Assembly (NCBI RefSeq): GCF_036226405.1
Contig: NZ_CP108464.1
Span: 1,736,001 to 1,800,000, forward strand
Length of the DNA stretch: 64,000 nucleotides
Source of the DNA: Streptomyces sp. NBC_01260
GTDB lineage: Bacteria; Actinomycetota; Actinomycetes; Streptomycetales; Streptomycetaceae
Direction: 5' to 3'
The notes beneath the pieces were generated by a model. That model saw only the letters and a list, made by a program, of their open reading frames with translations. It ran no database searches and was not told the DNA's origin. This document shows, piece after piece, positions 26,185-34,546 of the stretch (the first letter of the stretch is position 1; every line of letters starts with the position of its first letter). The position numbers and the translations under genes were made by a program.

Positions 26185-27576
26185 ATGCCGCCCCCGAGCC
26201 AGCCGACCGGTGAGCCCCGACCGCGCGCCATGGTCATCGACCGGGCCTGGCGTGACCTCGGGCCGGGGCTTCAAGCGCTGAGCGGGCCCGGTGGGGCGCC
26301 GCTGACCCGGACGGTCAAGCTGATCGTGCTGCCGTTGGTCGTCAGGCCGGCGCTGTGTCCCGAACTCGCGGTGGACTTCCTCGGGCCGGCCGAGGCCGCG
26401 CGCCTCGACGCGCTGATCCGGGAGTCCGGTACGCGTCTTGTGGCGACGGCACAGTGGTTCACGCTGCTCAAGAAGGCCCGCAGGGCTTTGGGCGTCGTGG
26501 CGGGCAATCCCCAGGATCTCTACTTCCAACGGTGCTTCGAACTGGCCACCCGGCACGGAGCTCCCTCTGCCGGTGCGGACGCGGTGGCCCGGGCCGTGGT
26601 CGAGGACGTGGCGGACGCGGGCGGCGGGCGCACGGTGGAGGCGCTGAAGAATCATCTGGCGGACGCCGTACGGCACGCCCGGCTCGACCGAGAACTGACC
26701 GCCGCGTGGGAGAGCCGTCGAACGGTTCCGGCCGCGGATGTGGCCGAAGCGGTGGCGCGGGCGGCCGAGGTCCTGGGGGTGTGCGGTGCGCCGGGGCAGG
26801 CGGTGAGCTCCCCGGCGTACACGTCCATGGTCGAGGCTGAGCACGGCGGGTTGTTCGGCCGGGCCCTGTGGGCGCACGCGAGCGGGGTCTGGGGCGGCGC
26901 GGACCAGCCCGCCCATCTGGGGCTGACCGTGCGGCAGGTGCCGGCGTGCCCGGAGGTCGGCCGGAGCGCCTCGACCGCGACGCTTCCCGCGCCGCTGGAC
27001 CGCACGCTCTTCGAGCGGCTCTTCCTGGTCCTGCACTCGTCGGCCCGGCGCGAGGAACTGCCGACGCTGCCGGAGCTCGTCGGGCGGGAGGTCGGCCGCA
27101 GTTGCGCTCCGCTCGGCCTGCACGACGAGAGCCTGCGCGTCACCGTCGTCCTCGGCGGGCGGCTCGCGGTCGGCCTCGATCCCCTGGGCACCGGGGAAGG
27201 TCCGCAGGGGCGGACCGCGGCGCACCGGGCCGTCAACAGCCGCTGGCGCCGGGAGGCTTCGGTCCTGCGCGCCCGCAGGATGACCGTGTCTCCCCGCCCC
27301 GACCCGGAGGGCGGTGCCCTGGACGCCCTCGCCCAGGACCTCCGTACCCCCTGGGCGGCCTACATGCGGCGGCTGTGGGTGCGGCTGCACGGGCGGGATG
27401 TCCGCGGCGCACCGCTGGGGGACCTCGCGTCGGCCTGGGCGGTGCTCGACGGCGTCGCCCGCTCGGTGATGATGGACCACCGCGCCAGGGTCCGGTCGGC
27501 GCTGCGCACGCTGTCGGCGACGTCGGTGACGGAGACAGCAACCGCCGTGGCGGCGACCAAGCCGAGGAGCGCGTGA
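26185..27576 (+). CDS. Unrecognised 463-residue protein, first gene of the CHAT-protease operon
   Basis: A soluble, mainly helical protein with no signal peptide or membrane span. Blocks that look conserved are VKLIVLPLVVRPALCPELAVDFLG near the N-terminus, TAQWFTLLKKARRALGVVAGNPQDLYFQRCFELA (about 87-120), the central ARAAEVLGVCGAPGQAV, and TPWAAYMRRLWVRLHGRDVRGAPL near residue 390. The C-terminal ~20 residues are Ala/Thr-rich. ATG 26185 has no clear ribosome site; ATG 26230 is an alternative. The stop TGA overlaps the ATG of the next gene by one base, so it is co-translated with the second operon protein. Its role must be inferred from the protease at the operon end. Confidence 0.65.
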   Translation: MPPPSQPTGEPRPRAMVIDRAWRDLGPGLQALSGPGGAPLTRTVKLIVLPLVVRPALCPELAVDFLGPAEAARLDALIRESGTRLVATAQWFTLLKKARRALGVVAGNPQDLYFQRCFELATRHGAPSAGADAVARAVVEDVADAGGGRTVEALKNHLADAVRHARLDRELTAAWESRRTVPAADVAEAVARAAEVLGVCGAPGQAVSSPAYTSMVEAEHGGLFGRALWAHASGVWGGADQPAHLGLTVRQVPACPEVGRSASTATLPAPLDRTLFERLFLVLHSSARREELPTLPELVGREVGRSCAPLGLHDESLRVTVVLGGRLAVGLDPLGTGEGPQGRTAAHRAVNSRWRREASVLRARRMTVSPRPDPEGGALDALAQDLRTPWAAYMRRLWVRLHGRDVRGAPLGDLASAWAVLDGVARSVMMDHRARVRSALRTLSATSVTETATAVAATKPRSA

Positions 27577-28835
27577 TGGCGGGGGCCGGAACGGAGGTCC
27601 ACGTCGGCAGGGACGGGGACGGCACGATCCGGGTCGCCGCCGGCCCTTTCGCCGGTGCCGACTTCACCCAGGCGGTTCTCGACGTCTCGGGAGCGGTTCT
27701 GCTCTGGCCCGTCCTCGCGGGCCCGGCGACCCTGCCGGTGGCAGAGGTGTACGACGTGGGGCGGACGCAGCAGTGGCTGTGGGCGGTCTACGGCGAGCGC
27801 GTCGCCGCGGCTGTGCACACGTGCGCGGCGGCGGGCGGGCCGACCTCGGTACGGGTGACGGCGTGCCTGACGGATCTCGCGGGTGCCGCCGCCCGGCTCG
27901 GCTTCGGCCACTGGGCGGCCCGGTGGTGGCCGACGTCGTACACGGACGGGATCGCGGAGCTCGAAGCGGACGTGCTCGGACTGGAGTTGGCCGCGCTGAC
28001 CCACCGATGCCAGCAGTTGTTCGACGACTTCGGCGATCAGCCCGACGACTGCGCGGCCGAACTGATCGAGGAGCACCGGGCCGCCCTCGACCCGCTGACC
28101 GAGTGGTGGCGCTCGGCGGCACAACCGGCGGACGCGGCAAGCCACTTGGAGAGCGTCCTGCGGATGGTCGACGACGCGGCGGACGGCGCCGGGCTCGACT
28201 GGCCGGAGCTGCGCCGCCTCCGTGCGGCCCTCGACCAGCGCCGTCCGGCCGGGACCCCGGCCGACCCCGGCGCGCTGTTCGCCCACCAGGACGGCTACGC
28301 CCTTGCGGCGGGCGTTCCACCCACCGCCGGCGGCCGGGTGATCGCCCGGGGACCGGGGACCAACGACTGGCGCCGCTACCCGCCGGGGTTCGTCGACGCC
28401 GCCGAGGACGCGGTGTCCTGGACCGCTCGCGCGCTCGGCGCGCAGCGGCAGATCGAGGTCGAGGCCGTCGCGCACAACGCGGCACCCGCCGCCGACCCGG
28501 CCCTCGTCGCGGAGGTCCAGGTGAACGGTGGTCGCCCGCACCGGGTGCCCCTGGCCAGACGGGACGATCTGTGGGCCGGCCGGGCGACTCTGGATCTTGC
28601 TCCGGACCCGGCTCTGGCCCTTGTCACGCCGATGCCGCCGCTCGTCGAGGTCGGTGTCCTGCTGCCCGGCTTCGACCCGGGCCCCAGCCTCGGCGGCCGC
28701 GCCGACCGCGACGCGATCCGTGCCCTGGCCCGGCGCCGGCTGGCCGACACCGTTCGGCCCCAGGCGTTCGACACCTTCGCCGGGCCGTTCCTCGCCGAGA
28801 TCGTCGCCGCCGCTGCCACCAGTGAGGACTACTGA
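27576..28835 (+). CDS. Unrecognised 419-residue protein, second gene of the CHAT-protease operon
   Basis: A soluble acidic protein. The N-terminal ~110 residues are alpha/beta, with WPVLAGPATLPVAEVYDVGRTQQWLW and TACLTDLAGAAARLGFGHWAARWWPTSYTDGIA. The middle (about 130-225) is helical, and the C-terminal part (about 290-419) is strand-rich with RQIEVEAVAHNAAPA and PPLVEVGVLLPGFDPG. No catalytic motif or known domain is evident. ATG 27576 has GAGGAG four bases upstream and overlaps the previous stop; the CHAT gene begins two bases after its stop. Tight coupling implies it acts with the CHAT protein, perhaps as adaptor, inhibitor or substrate. Confidence 0.65.
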   Translation: MAGAGTEVHVGRDGDGTIRVAAGPFAGADFTQAVLDVSGAVLLWPVLAGPATLPVAEVYDVGRTQQWLWAVYGERVAAAVHTCAAAGGPTSVRVTACLTDLAGAAARLGFGHWAARWWPTSYTDGIAELEADVLGLELAALTHRCQQLFDDFGDQPDDCAAELIEEHRAALDPLTEWWRSAAQPADAASHLESVLRMVDDAADGAGLDWPELRRLRAALDQRRPAGTPADPGALFAHQDGYALAAGVPPTAGGRVIARGPGTNDWRRYPPGFVDAAEDAVSWTARALGAQRQIEVEAVAHNAAPAADPALVAEVQVNGGRPHRVPLARRDDLWAGRATLDLAPDPALALVTPMPPLVEVGVLLPGFDPGPSLGGRADRDAIRALARRRLADTVRPQAFDTFAGPFLAEIVAAAATSEDY

Positions 28836-28837
28836 GG

Positions 28838-31723
28838 ATGACGGACGAGGACAACGCGCCGGTACAGCTTTACGGAGACCCGTTCGACAGCGGCTTCGCC
28901 CTGGCCCACGAGCATCACATGGCCGCGGACTACGCTGCCGCGTACGCCGTCTACGAGGAACTGCTCGCCCTGGCCGAGTCCCTGGAGGACTCCCCCGACG
29001 TACGGTTCCTGCGCGCGCACCTGCTGGCCGACCTCACGAGCGTCCTCCTCGGCGCCTCCGATTTTCCCAGGGCTGAGGACACCGTCGACCGCTCTCGCGC
29101 CCTGCTCGACGGCATCGCGTCGGCGCCGATGGGGCCGCGGGGGCGTCAACTGTGGCTGGAAGTGGTGCTGCGGACACTGATCGCCAGATCCGACCTGCTG
29201 CGCAGGACGGGACGTCTGGACGAGGCGCTGGCGTGTCTCGACGAGGCGGCGGCCGGACTGGCCGAGTTCGACGATCCCGACGGACTGCGCGGCTCCGAGA
29301 CCGGCCTGAGCCGGATGCTCCTGCTGATGGACCGGGGCGAGTGGGGAACGGCCGAGGAGCAGGCCACGCTCCTGCTGTCCACCACTCCGGCGACCGCGGC
29401 GGAGACCGCGCCACGTCTACTGACCTCGCTCGGCGTGATCTGCTCCGCGACCGGCCGGTTCGACGAGGCCGAGGACTACTTCGCCCGCGCGGACGACGGC
29501 TTCCGGGCGTTGGGGGACACCGGTGAGCAGCAGACGCTGCTCGTGCACCGGGCGAACATCGCGATGCACCGGGGCGAACCGGACCGCGCGGAGCGGTTGC
29601 TCACCGAGGCGTCCGCGTTCTTCGAGGAACAGCGACGGTTCGGTGAACTGGCGGTCTGTGAGCAGTCCCGGAGCCTCATCAGCGCCCAGCGCGGCGACGC
29701 CGCGGGAGCGAGCGACCTCATCACGGCGAGCCTGGAGCGGTTCGCGCAACTCGGCGCCGCGGTCGCCGCCGCCGACGCCATGCTGCTCGGCGCCCAGCAC
29801 TCGTACGAGCGGGGCGACACCGAGGAGATGAAGCGGCTGGCCCAGGAAGCCCGCGACGTCTACCAGGAACGGGAGATCCACGAGCGCTGTGCCCAGGTCG
29901 ATCTCCTGCTCGCGCGAACCCTTGAGGACAACCTGAACCGGACCGACCACGGCGACCACGAGCCTCGGTCCATCGCCAACGCGCTCTCCCTCGCCGTCCC
30001 CGCCGCACTGACCCTGGCCGCGGCGCGCCACGACTTCGTCACCGCCCACGCGCGCAGCCAGTGGCTGGAACTGGCCGACGACGCCATGCGGTTGGTCTTC
30101 CGCCTCGCCGTACGCAGCCAGGACCAGGGGCTCCTCTTCGAACTGGTGGAACACCGCTGCGCGGGCGCGGCACTGGCCTGGGGCGGTGCACCGGGCTCCG
30201 TCGCGTCCCCCGAAGACACGGCACCGGTCTTTCCGGACGCGGGCATGAAGGCGTACGGCCACCCCGACGGCGGTGCGATGACGCTGGGCGGTGTGGCGGC
30301 CGAGGCCGCCGCCTCCGCGGGCCTGCGCGTCGCGCCGCCGCCGAAGGTGCGGATGTCGGCGGAATCCGGCCGGGTCGCGCTCCAGGAGTACATCTCGGCG
30401 GCCGAGTTCCGCTATCGGCGTCGGATCGTGGACAAGGACGAGGTGCCGTTCTGGATCACCGACGAGCTGTCGAGCCGCCCGGTGGTCCAGATCCGGCTGG
30501 CCGACGCCGGCGACCTGTTCATGACCTGGACATGGGCCGGCGGCGCCCGAGGGTTCGGTACCGGCCAGGGGCCCGCCGCCGAAGTCGACCGGGCGGTGGC
30601 CGAGTTGGCCGCCGCGCTGCCCGGGGCGGGCGAGGGCGCAAAGGCCATGCGACAGGCTTTCACCACGGGCGCGCTGGCCGGTCACGACACGGAGCACCGG
30701 CTTGCGCGGACGCTGGCCGAGGCGCTGTGGCCGGAGGGGCTGACGGCACAAATACGCCAGGTGTCGGAACGCGTGGGCCGCCCGCTGGTACGCATCCAGC
30801 CCTCGCCCCGGGTCGCCCAGGTCCCCTGGGAACTGCTGGCCGTCGATGAGGACGATGTCCGGCTCATCGATCTGGCGGACGTGGTGACCACCGCGCCGAC
30901 GTCACTGCGACGACAGAACACCTCGGACCGTCCGGCGCGTGACACCGGCCCGGTCGTCCTCGTCCTCGATCCCCGGGTGCCCGGATTCCGGGCCGATTCC
31001 CCGCTCGGCTCGGTCCTGGGACCGCCCGGCTCGGATTCGGAGCTGCTGTCGTTGGTCCAGGGCCGTCTCGACACTGGCGCCGTCGAGCCGTCCCTCGGCG
31101 CCCCGGCGGAGGCGTTCCGCCGCACCGATCTGGACCGGGACTGGCTGAGCGGCGTGCTCCGCAAGGGGGCACGCCGACTGATGTATGTCGGGCACGTCAG
31201 CGGGGCACCGGTCGAAGGCGGGCAGAGCGAGGACGGCACCCTCCATCTGTGCTGCGGACCGGACAGCACCGGCCTGACCGAGCCGGTGCGCACCCACCGC
31301 CCTCTGTCGGCCAAGGACCTCCTGCTGGGCACGCTTCCCCTGCGAGCGGACGGGGAATCGGGTGCGCGGATCTGGCCCGCGCCACCGCGTGTCGCCCTGA
31401 TCGGCTGCGAGAGCGGCGGCGATCTGCGGTTCGCCGAGTCCTTCGGCCTGTCCACGGCGATGCTGCACAACGGTGCCGAACTGGTCACCGCCACCCGTTG
31501 GGTCCTGCCGACCAGCTTCGCGTTCCACCGGCTGGCCGGTCTGCCCGAGTCCCTGCGCCCCCTGTCGGAGGCGATCATCGCCGTCGACACCGCCCACGAG
31601 CACCACGACCCCGTGCACCGGCTCGGCCGCTGGCAGCGCGAGCAACTCGACCGCTGGCGCGCCGGCGGCAGGATCGAGCACTCGCCCCTGCTGTGGGCGG
31701 CCTTGACCTGCATCGTCGTGTGA
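28838..31723 (+). CDS. TPR-repeat CHAT-domain protease
   Basis: A 961-residue protein with two parts. Residues about 25-360 hold seven or so tetratricopeptide-like repeats, for example TGRLDEALACLDEAAAGL, TGRFDEAEDYFARADDGF and RGEPDRAERLLTEASAFF. Residues about 640-961 form a CHAT domain (caspase-like, clan CD cysteine protease). The dyad is visible: H786 in MYVGHVSG and C857 in ALIGCESGGD, with the strand VVLVLDPRVPGF opening the domain and SFGLSTAMLHNGAELVTATRWVLP after the cysteine. The repeats would sense or bind a partner and the CHAT domain would cut. It lies two bases after the 419-residue gene and closes the operon. CHAT proteins act as effectors in prokaryotic conflict and cell-death systems; this one is otherwise uncharacterised. 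Confidence 0.85.
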   Translation: MTDEDNAPVQLYGDPFDSGFALAHEHHMAADYAAAYAVYEELLALAESLEDSPDVRFLRAHLLADLTSVLLGASDFPRAEDTVDRSRALLDGIASAPMGPRGRQLWLEVVLRTLIARSDLLRRTGRLDEALACLDEAAAGLAEFDDPDGLRGSETGLSRMLLLMDRGEWGTAEEQATLLLSTTPATAAETAPRLLTSLGVICSATGRFDEAEDYFARADDGFRALGDTGEQQTLLVHRANIAMHRGEPDRAERLLTEASAFFEEQRRFGELAVCEQSRSLISAQRGDAAGASDLITASLERFAQLGAAVAAADAMLLGAQHSYERGDTEEMKRLAQEARDVYQEREIHERCAQVDLLLARTLEDNLNRTDHGDHEPRSIANALSLAVPAALTLAAARHDFVTAHARSQWLELADDAMRLVFRLAVRSQDQGLLFELVEHRCAGAALAWGGAPGSVASPEDTAPVFPDAGMKAYGHPDGGAMTLGGVAAEAAASAGLRVAPPPKVRMSAESGRVALQEYISAAEFRYRRRIVDKDEVPFWITDELSSRPVVQIRLADAGDLFMTWTWAGGARGFGTGQGPAAEVDRAVAELAAALPGAGEGAKAMRQAFTTGALAGHDTEHRLARTLAEALWPEGLTAQIRQVSERVGRPLVRIQPSPRVAQVPWELLAVDEDDVRLIDLADVVTTAPTSLRRQNTSDRPARDTGPVVLVLDPRVPGFRADSPLGSVLGPPGSDSELLSLVQGRLDTGAVEPSLGAPAEAFRRTDLDRDWLSGVLRKGARRLMYVGHVSGAPVEGGQSEDGTLHLCCGPDSTGLTEPVRTHRPLSAKDLLLGTLPLRADGESGARIWPAPPRVALIGCESGGDLRFAESFGLSTAMLHNGAELVTATRWVLPTSFAFHRLAGLPESLRPLSEAIIAVDTAHEHHDPVHRLGRWQREQLDRWRAGGRIEHSPLLWAALTCIVV

Positions 31724-31932
31724 CCGCGAGCGAGATACCGCGACGACGTCGGCCAGGGCCGTGGCCAGGAGTTCCGCCGGCAACCGGTACGAGTGAAACA
31801 TCCGAAAGGCCATGCGTGCAGGCCGCGACCGCCCGTCGCAGCAGTGCACCGGTGCCTTTCGCTCCGCGTCATGAGTTGCGCTTCTCGGACGGGCGGCCGT
31901 AGGACCGATCGCGTGGCAGACGGGTTCGAGGC
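31724..31932. other. Intergenic region between CHAT gene and tdk (convergent)
   Basis: No full gene fits here. On the minus strand around 31735-31815 a short open stretch reads MFHSYRLPAELLATALADVV, which has a natural amino-acid composition and might be the end of a lost gene, but I cannot assign it. No strong hairpin was found. This is the right-hand border of the accessory block. Confidence 0.3.
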
Positions 31933-32583
31933 TCAGTCCGCGGCGACCGGCAGGACGTCCGGCGAGAGCGCGCCGGCACGCACAGCAGCGCTCGTCATAC
32001 GGCGCCGATGGTGACGTCGGCACAACACCTCATAGCCGACCTCCCCGGCGGGGCAGCTCACATCACCGACCACGACCTGCTCACCCTCCACCACCATCTC
32101 GCCACCCACCGTGCGGGCATTGTGCGTAGCGCGCGCCCCGCACCAGCACATCGCCTCCACCTGGAGCGCCTCTATCCGGTCCGCCAGCTCGATCAGTCGC
32201 TGCGAGCCCGGGAAGAGCCTGGCCCGAAAGTCGGTCGTGATACCGAAGGTGAAGACGTCGAGGTCCAGGTCGTCCACGACCCGCGCCAACTGGTCGACCT
32301 GCTCCGACGCCAGGAACTGTGCCTCATCCACAATCAGGTAGTCGACCCTGTCGCCCTGCGACATACGACCCACGACGTAGGCGTACAGATCCATCTCCGG
32401 CGCCGCCTCGACAGCATCCGTCATCAGACCGAGCCGCGAAGACAGCTTCCCCTCCCCCGCCCGGTCATCGCGCGTAAAGATCACACCCTGCAGACCCCGC
32501 GCCGACCGATTGTGAATTCGCTGCAGAGCAAGTGTGCTCTTCCCGCAATCCATGGTTCCGGAGAAAAACACCAGCTCGGGCAT
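31933..32583 (-). CDS. tdk: Thymidine kinase
   Basis: A 216-residue type II thymidine kinase that phosphorylates thymidine in the salvage pathway. The Walker A motif is GTMDCGKST (residues 9-17), the Walker B/catalytic DEAQF is at 86-90, and the lasso region contains the zinc cysteines CWCG near residue 146 and CRRHH near residue 188. The dTMP-binding EGEQVVVG-type strand lies between them. Length is normal. ATG 32583 opens directly with the beta-1 strand MPELVFFSG as in homologues. It is the first recognisably core gene after the accessory block and is convergent with the CHAT gene. Confidence 0.95.
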   Translation of the reverse strand: MPELVFFSGTMDCGKSTLALQRIHNRSARGLQGVIFTRDDRAGEGKLSSRLGLMTDAVEAAPEMDLYAYVVGRMSQGDRVDYLIVDEAQFLASEQVDQLARVVDDLDLDVFTFGITTDFRARLFPGSQRLIELADRIEALQVEAMCWCGARATHNARTVGGEMVVEGEQVVVGDVSCPAGEVGYEVLCRRHHRRRMTSAAVRAGALSPDVLPVAAD

Positions 32584-32671
32584 GAGGGGTCGAGCACCTT
32601 TCGGGACGGACGGGGAGGGTCGTGGAGCGGGCCGGTACGGCTACGGCGTGTGCGGGACTTTCAGAAGACGC

Positions 32672-33859
32672 CTAGGTGCGTACTTCGAAGAGCGGGACGA
32701 GCTGCTCGACGGGGGTCATCGAGCCGTGCATGCCCACCATCGCCGACTCGTGGGGCTCGTTGTCGGAGGCGGTGATCACCACGTCGTCGTGGGCCGCCGC
32801 GACCACGTCGCCGATCCGGCCGAGGACCCGTTCGTCGACCCGGGGGCCGAACCAGCCCGCCGCGACGGCCTCGTCCCGGCTCGCCACCCAGAACTGCTCG
32901 CCGAGCACCTCGCGCCAGACGGTCAGCACATCGGCCTCGGCGCCCGGGACGGCGTACACATGGCGGGCGCGGCCCTCGCCGCCGAGCAGCGCGACGCCCG
33001 CGCGCAGCTCCCAGTCCTCGTCGAAATCGATCCTGGACTGCTCGTCGAACGGGATGTCGATCATGCCGTGGTCGGCGGTGATGTACAGCGCCGAGCGGGG
33101 CGGGAGCTGTTCGGCGAGGCGCCTGGCCAGTCCGTCGACGTGCATCAGCTGGCCGCGCCAGGCGTCGGAGTCGACGCCGAAGCGGTGCCCCATGCCGTCG
33201 ACCTCGCTGTAGTACGTGTAGACGAGGGTGCGGTCGCCGGCGGCCAGTCGCTCGGCGGCGACGTCCATCCGGTCCTCGCCGGTCAGCCGGCCGAGGAACG
33301 AGCCGCCGCTGAGCGCGACCTTGGTGAGCGGGGTCTGCTCGAAGGCGGGCGCGGAGACCTGCGCGGTACGCACTCCGGCCGCGTCGGCGAGCGTGAAGAC
33401 GGTGGGGTGGGGCTGCCAGACCCTGGGCTGCGTCCAGGGCCTCCAGCGGAGCTGGTTCATCAGCGCGCCGGTGTCGGGATTGCGCACCGTGTACCCCGGA
33501 AGGCCGTGCTCGCCCGGGGGCAGCCCGGTGCCGACCGAGGCCAGCGAGGTCGCGGTGGTGGCCGGGAAGCCCGCGGTTATCGGGCGGCCCGTGCCGCCGC
33601 GCGAGGTGGGCAGCAGGGAGTGCAGGAAGGGGGCCTCGTCCGGGTGGGCCCGGATCTGCTCCCAGCCGAGTCCGTCGATCAGGAAGACGCAGTTCCGGTC
33701 GGCGGGCGTGAGCTCGGCGATCGCCGAGGTGAAACCGGGCACGCCCTGTCCCGCGACGAGCGTGGGCAGCAGATCGGCGAGCGAGCCGCTGCCGTACTCG
33801 GGCACCGGGGCGGTGTCGACGGGCAGCAGGACGGGGTCCTGCCAGGCCGGCTGGACCAT
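32672..33859 (-). CDS. Alkaline-phosphatase-superfamily nucleotide pyrophosphatase/phosphodiesterase
   Basis: A 395-residue metal-dependent hydrolase of the NPP/phosphodiesterase branch. Metal and nucleophile signatures in order: FLIDGLGWEQ (Asp near 63), GFPATTATSLASVGTGLPPGEHGLPGY with the nucleophilic Thr, YYSEVDGMGHRFG (Asp and His ligands near 230), ITADHGMIDIP (Asp-His pair near 275), and a terminal GMHGSMTP histidine. These are the expected two-zinc ligands. The substrate is probably a nucleotide or phosphodiester and is not defined. Its ATG overlaps the stop of the DUF5998-like gene by four bases (ATGA), so the two are coupled. No signal peptide, hence cytoplasmic. Confidence 0.88.
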   Translation of the reverse strand: MVQPAWQDPVLLPVDTAPVPEYGSGSLADLLPTLVAGQGVPGFTSAIAELTPADRNCVFLIDGLGWEQIRAHPDEAPFLHSLLPTSRGGTGRPITAGFPATTATSLASVGTGLPPGEHGLPGYTVRNPDTGALMNQLRWRPWTQPRVWQPHPTVFTLADAAGVRTAQVSAPAFEQTPLTKVALSGGSFLGRLTGEDRMDVAAERLAAGDRTLVYTYYSEVDGMGHRFGVDSDAWRGQLMHVDGLARRLAEQLPPRSALYITADHGMIDIPFDEQSRIDFDEDWELRAGVALLGGEGRARHVYAVPGAEADVLTVWREVLGEQFWVASRDEAVAAGWFGPRVDERVLGRIGDVVAAAHDDVVITASDNEPHESAMVGMHGSMTPVEQLVPLFEVRT

Positions 33860-34455
33860 CAGCGGCCGGCCGCCGCGGTCGCGGCCGTGGCCTCGGAGAG
33901 CGCCTGGGCGAAGGCCAGGGTCTGGCGCACGGTGTCGGGACCGTCGCCGGCCTCGCTGACCCGCAGGCTCAGGTCGTCGGCGGTGGAACTGCCGGTGTAG
34001 CCGTGGTCGGCCTCGCAGTTGGGGTCGCCGCAGGCGGCGGGCTCCAGGTCGATCCGGGAGACCGCGCCCCAGCCGATGGTCAGGACGACCTCACGGGGCA
34101 GCGTGCCGGGGACGTACTTCTCCGGGTTGGCCACGACACGGCTGACCACGACCGAGGAGATCCGGTCCAGCTTGACCGACTCGGTGGAGGTGGTGGCGTA
34201 GGGCGTCGGGGAGCTGGTGTCGGCGTTCTGCTCGTCGGTGTGGCTGACGACGAAACGGTTGTCCGTGAGCACCAGGACCGTGACGTGCCGGCGCACCTCG
34301 TTGGAGTCGAAGGTGGTCTCCTGGTGCACCAGGTACGAAGCGACCGGCTCACCGCCCACGGCGGCCTCCACCGCCTCGGCCACGAGGGCCGGGTAGTAGC
34401 CGCTGCGCTCGATCGCCGCGCGCAGCCCCTGGGTCGTCGTACCGGTCTTAGCCAT
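33859..34455 (-). CDS. DUF5998-like conserved actinobacterial protein
   Basis: A 198-residue soluble protein conserved in Streptomyces beside the phosphodiesterase gene; I believe it is the DUF5998 family. It begins MAKTGTTTQGLRAAIERSGYYPALVAEAVE and has strand-rich VASYLVHQETTFDSNEVRRHVTVLVLTDNRFVVSHTD, then WGAVSRIDLEPAACGDPNCEADHGYTG with a possible C-x4-C-x3-H metal site, and a closing helix. ATG 34455 (AGGA upstream) was preferred to ATG 34464. It resembles a pleckstrin-like or phosphopeptide-recognition fold only loosely; function is unknown. Confidence 0.75.
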   Translation of the reverse strand: MAKTGTTTQGLRAAIERSGYYPALVAEAVEAAVGGEPVASYLVHQETTFDSNEVRRHVTVLVLTDNRFVVSHTDEQNADTSSPTPYATTSTESVKLDRISSVVVSRVVANPEKYVPGTLPREVVLTIGWGAVSRIDLEPAACGDPNCEADHGYTGSSTADDLSLRVSEAGDGPDTVRQTLAFAQALSEATAATAAAGR

Positions 34456-34546
34456 ACGGACCATCCTACGGGGGGCGGATGACTGCCGGGGACGTCCTGC
34501 CCACCCCGTCCCGGACGGCTTCCGCGGCGACGCGGGCCGGGACGGT

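Noticed and set aside
26868..27575. Upstream extension of the 419-residue protein frame into the preceding gene
   Set aside because: The extension is Gly/Arg/Ala-rich shadow of the 463-residue gene; the ATG at 27576 has a good ribosome site and fits coupling.
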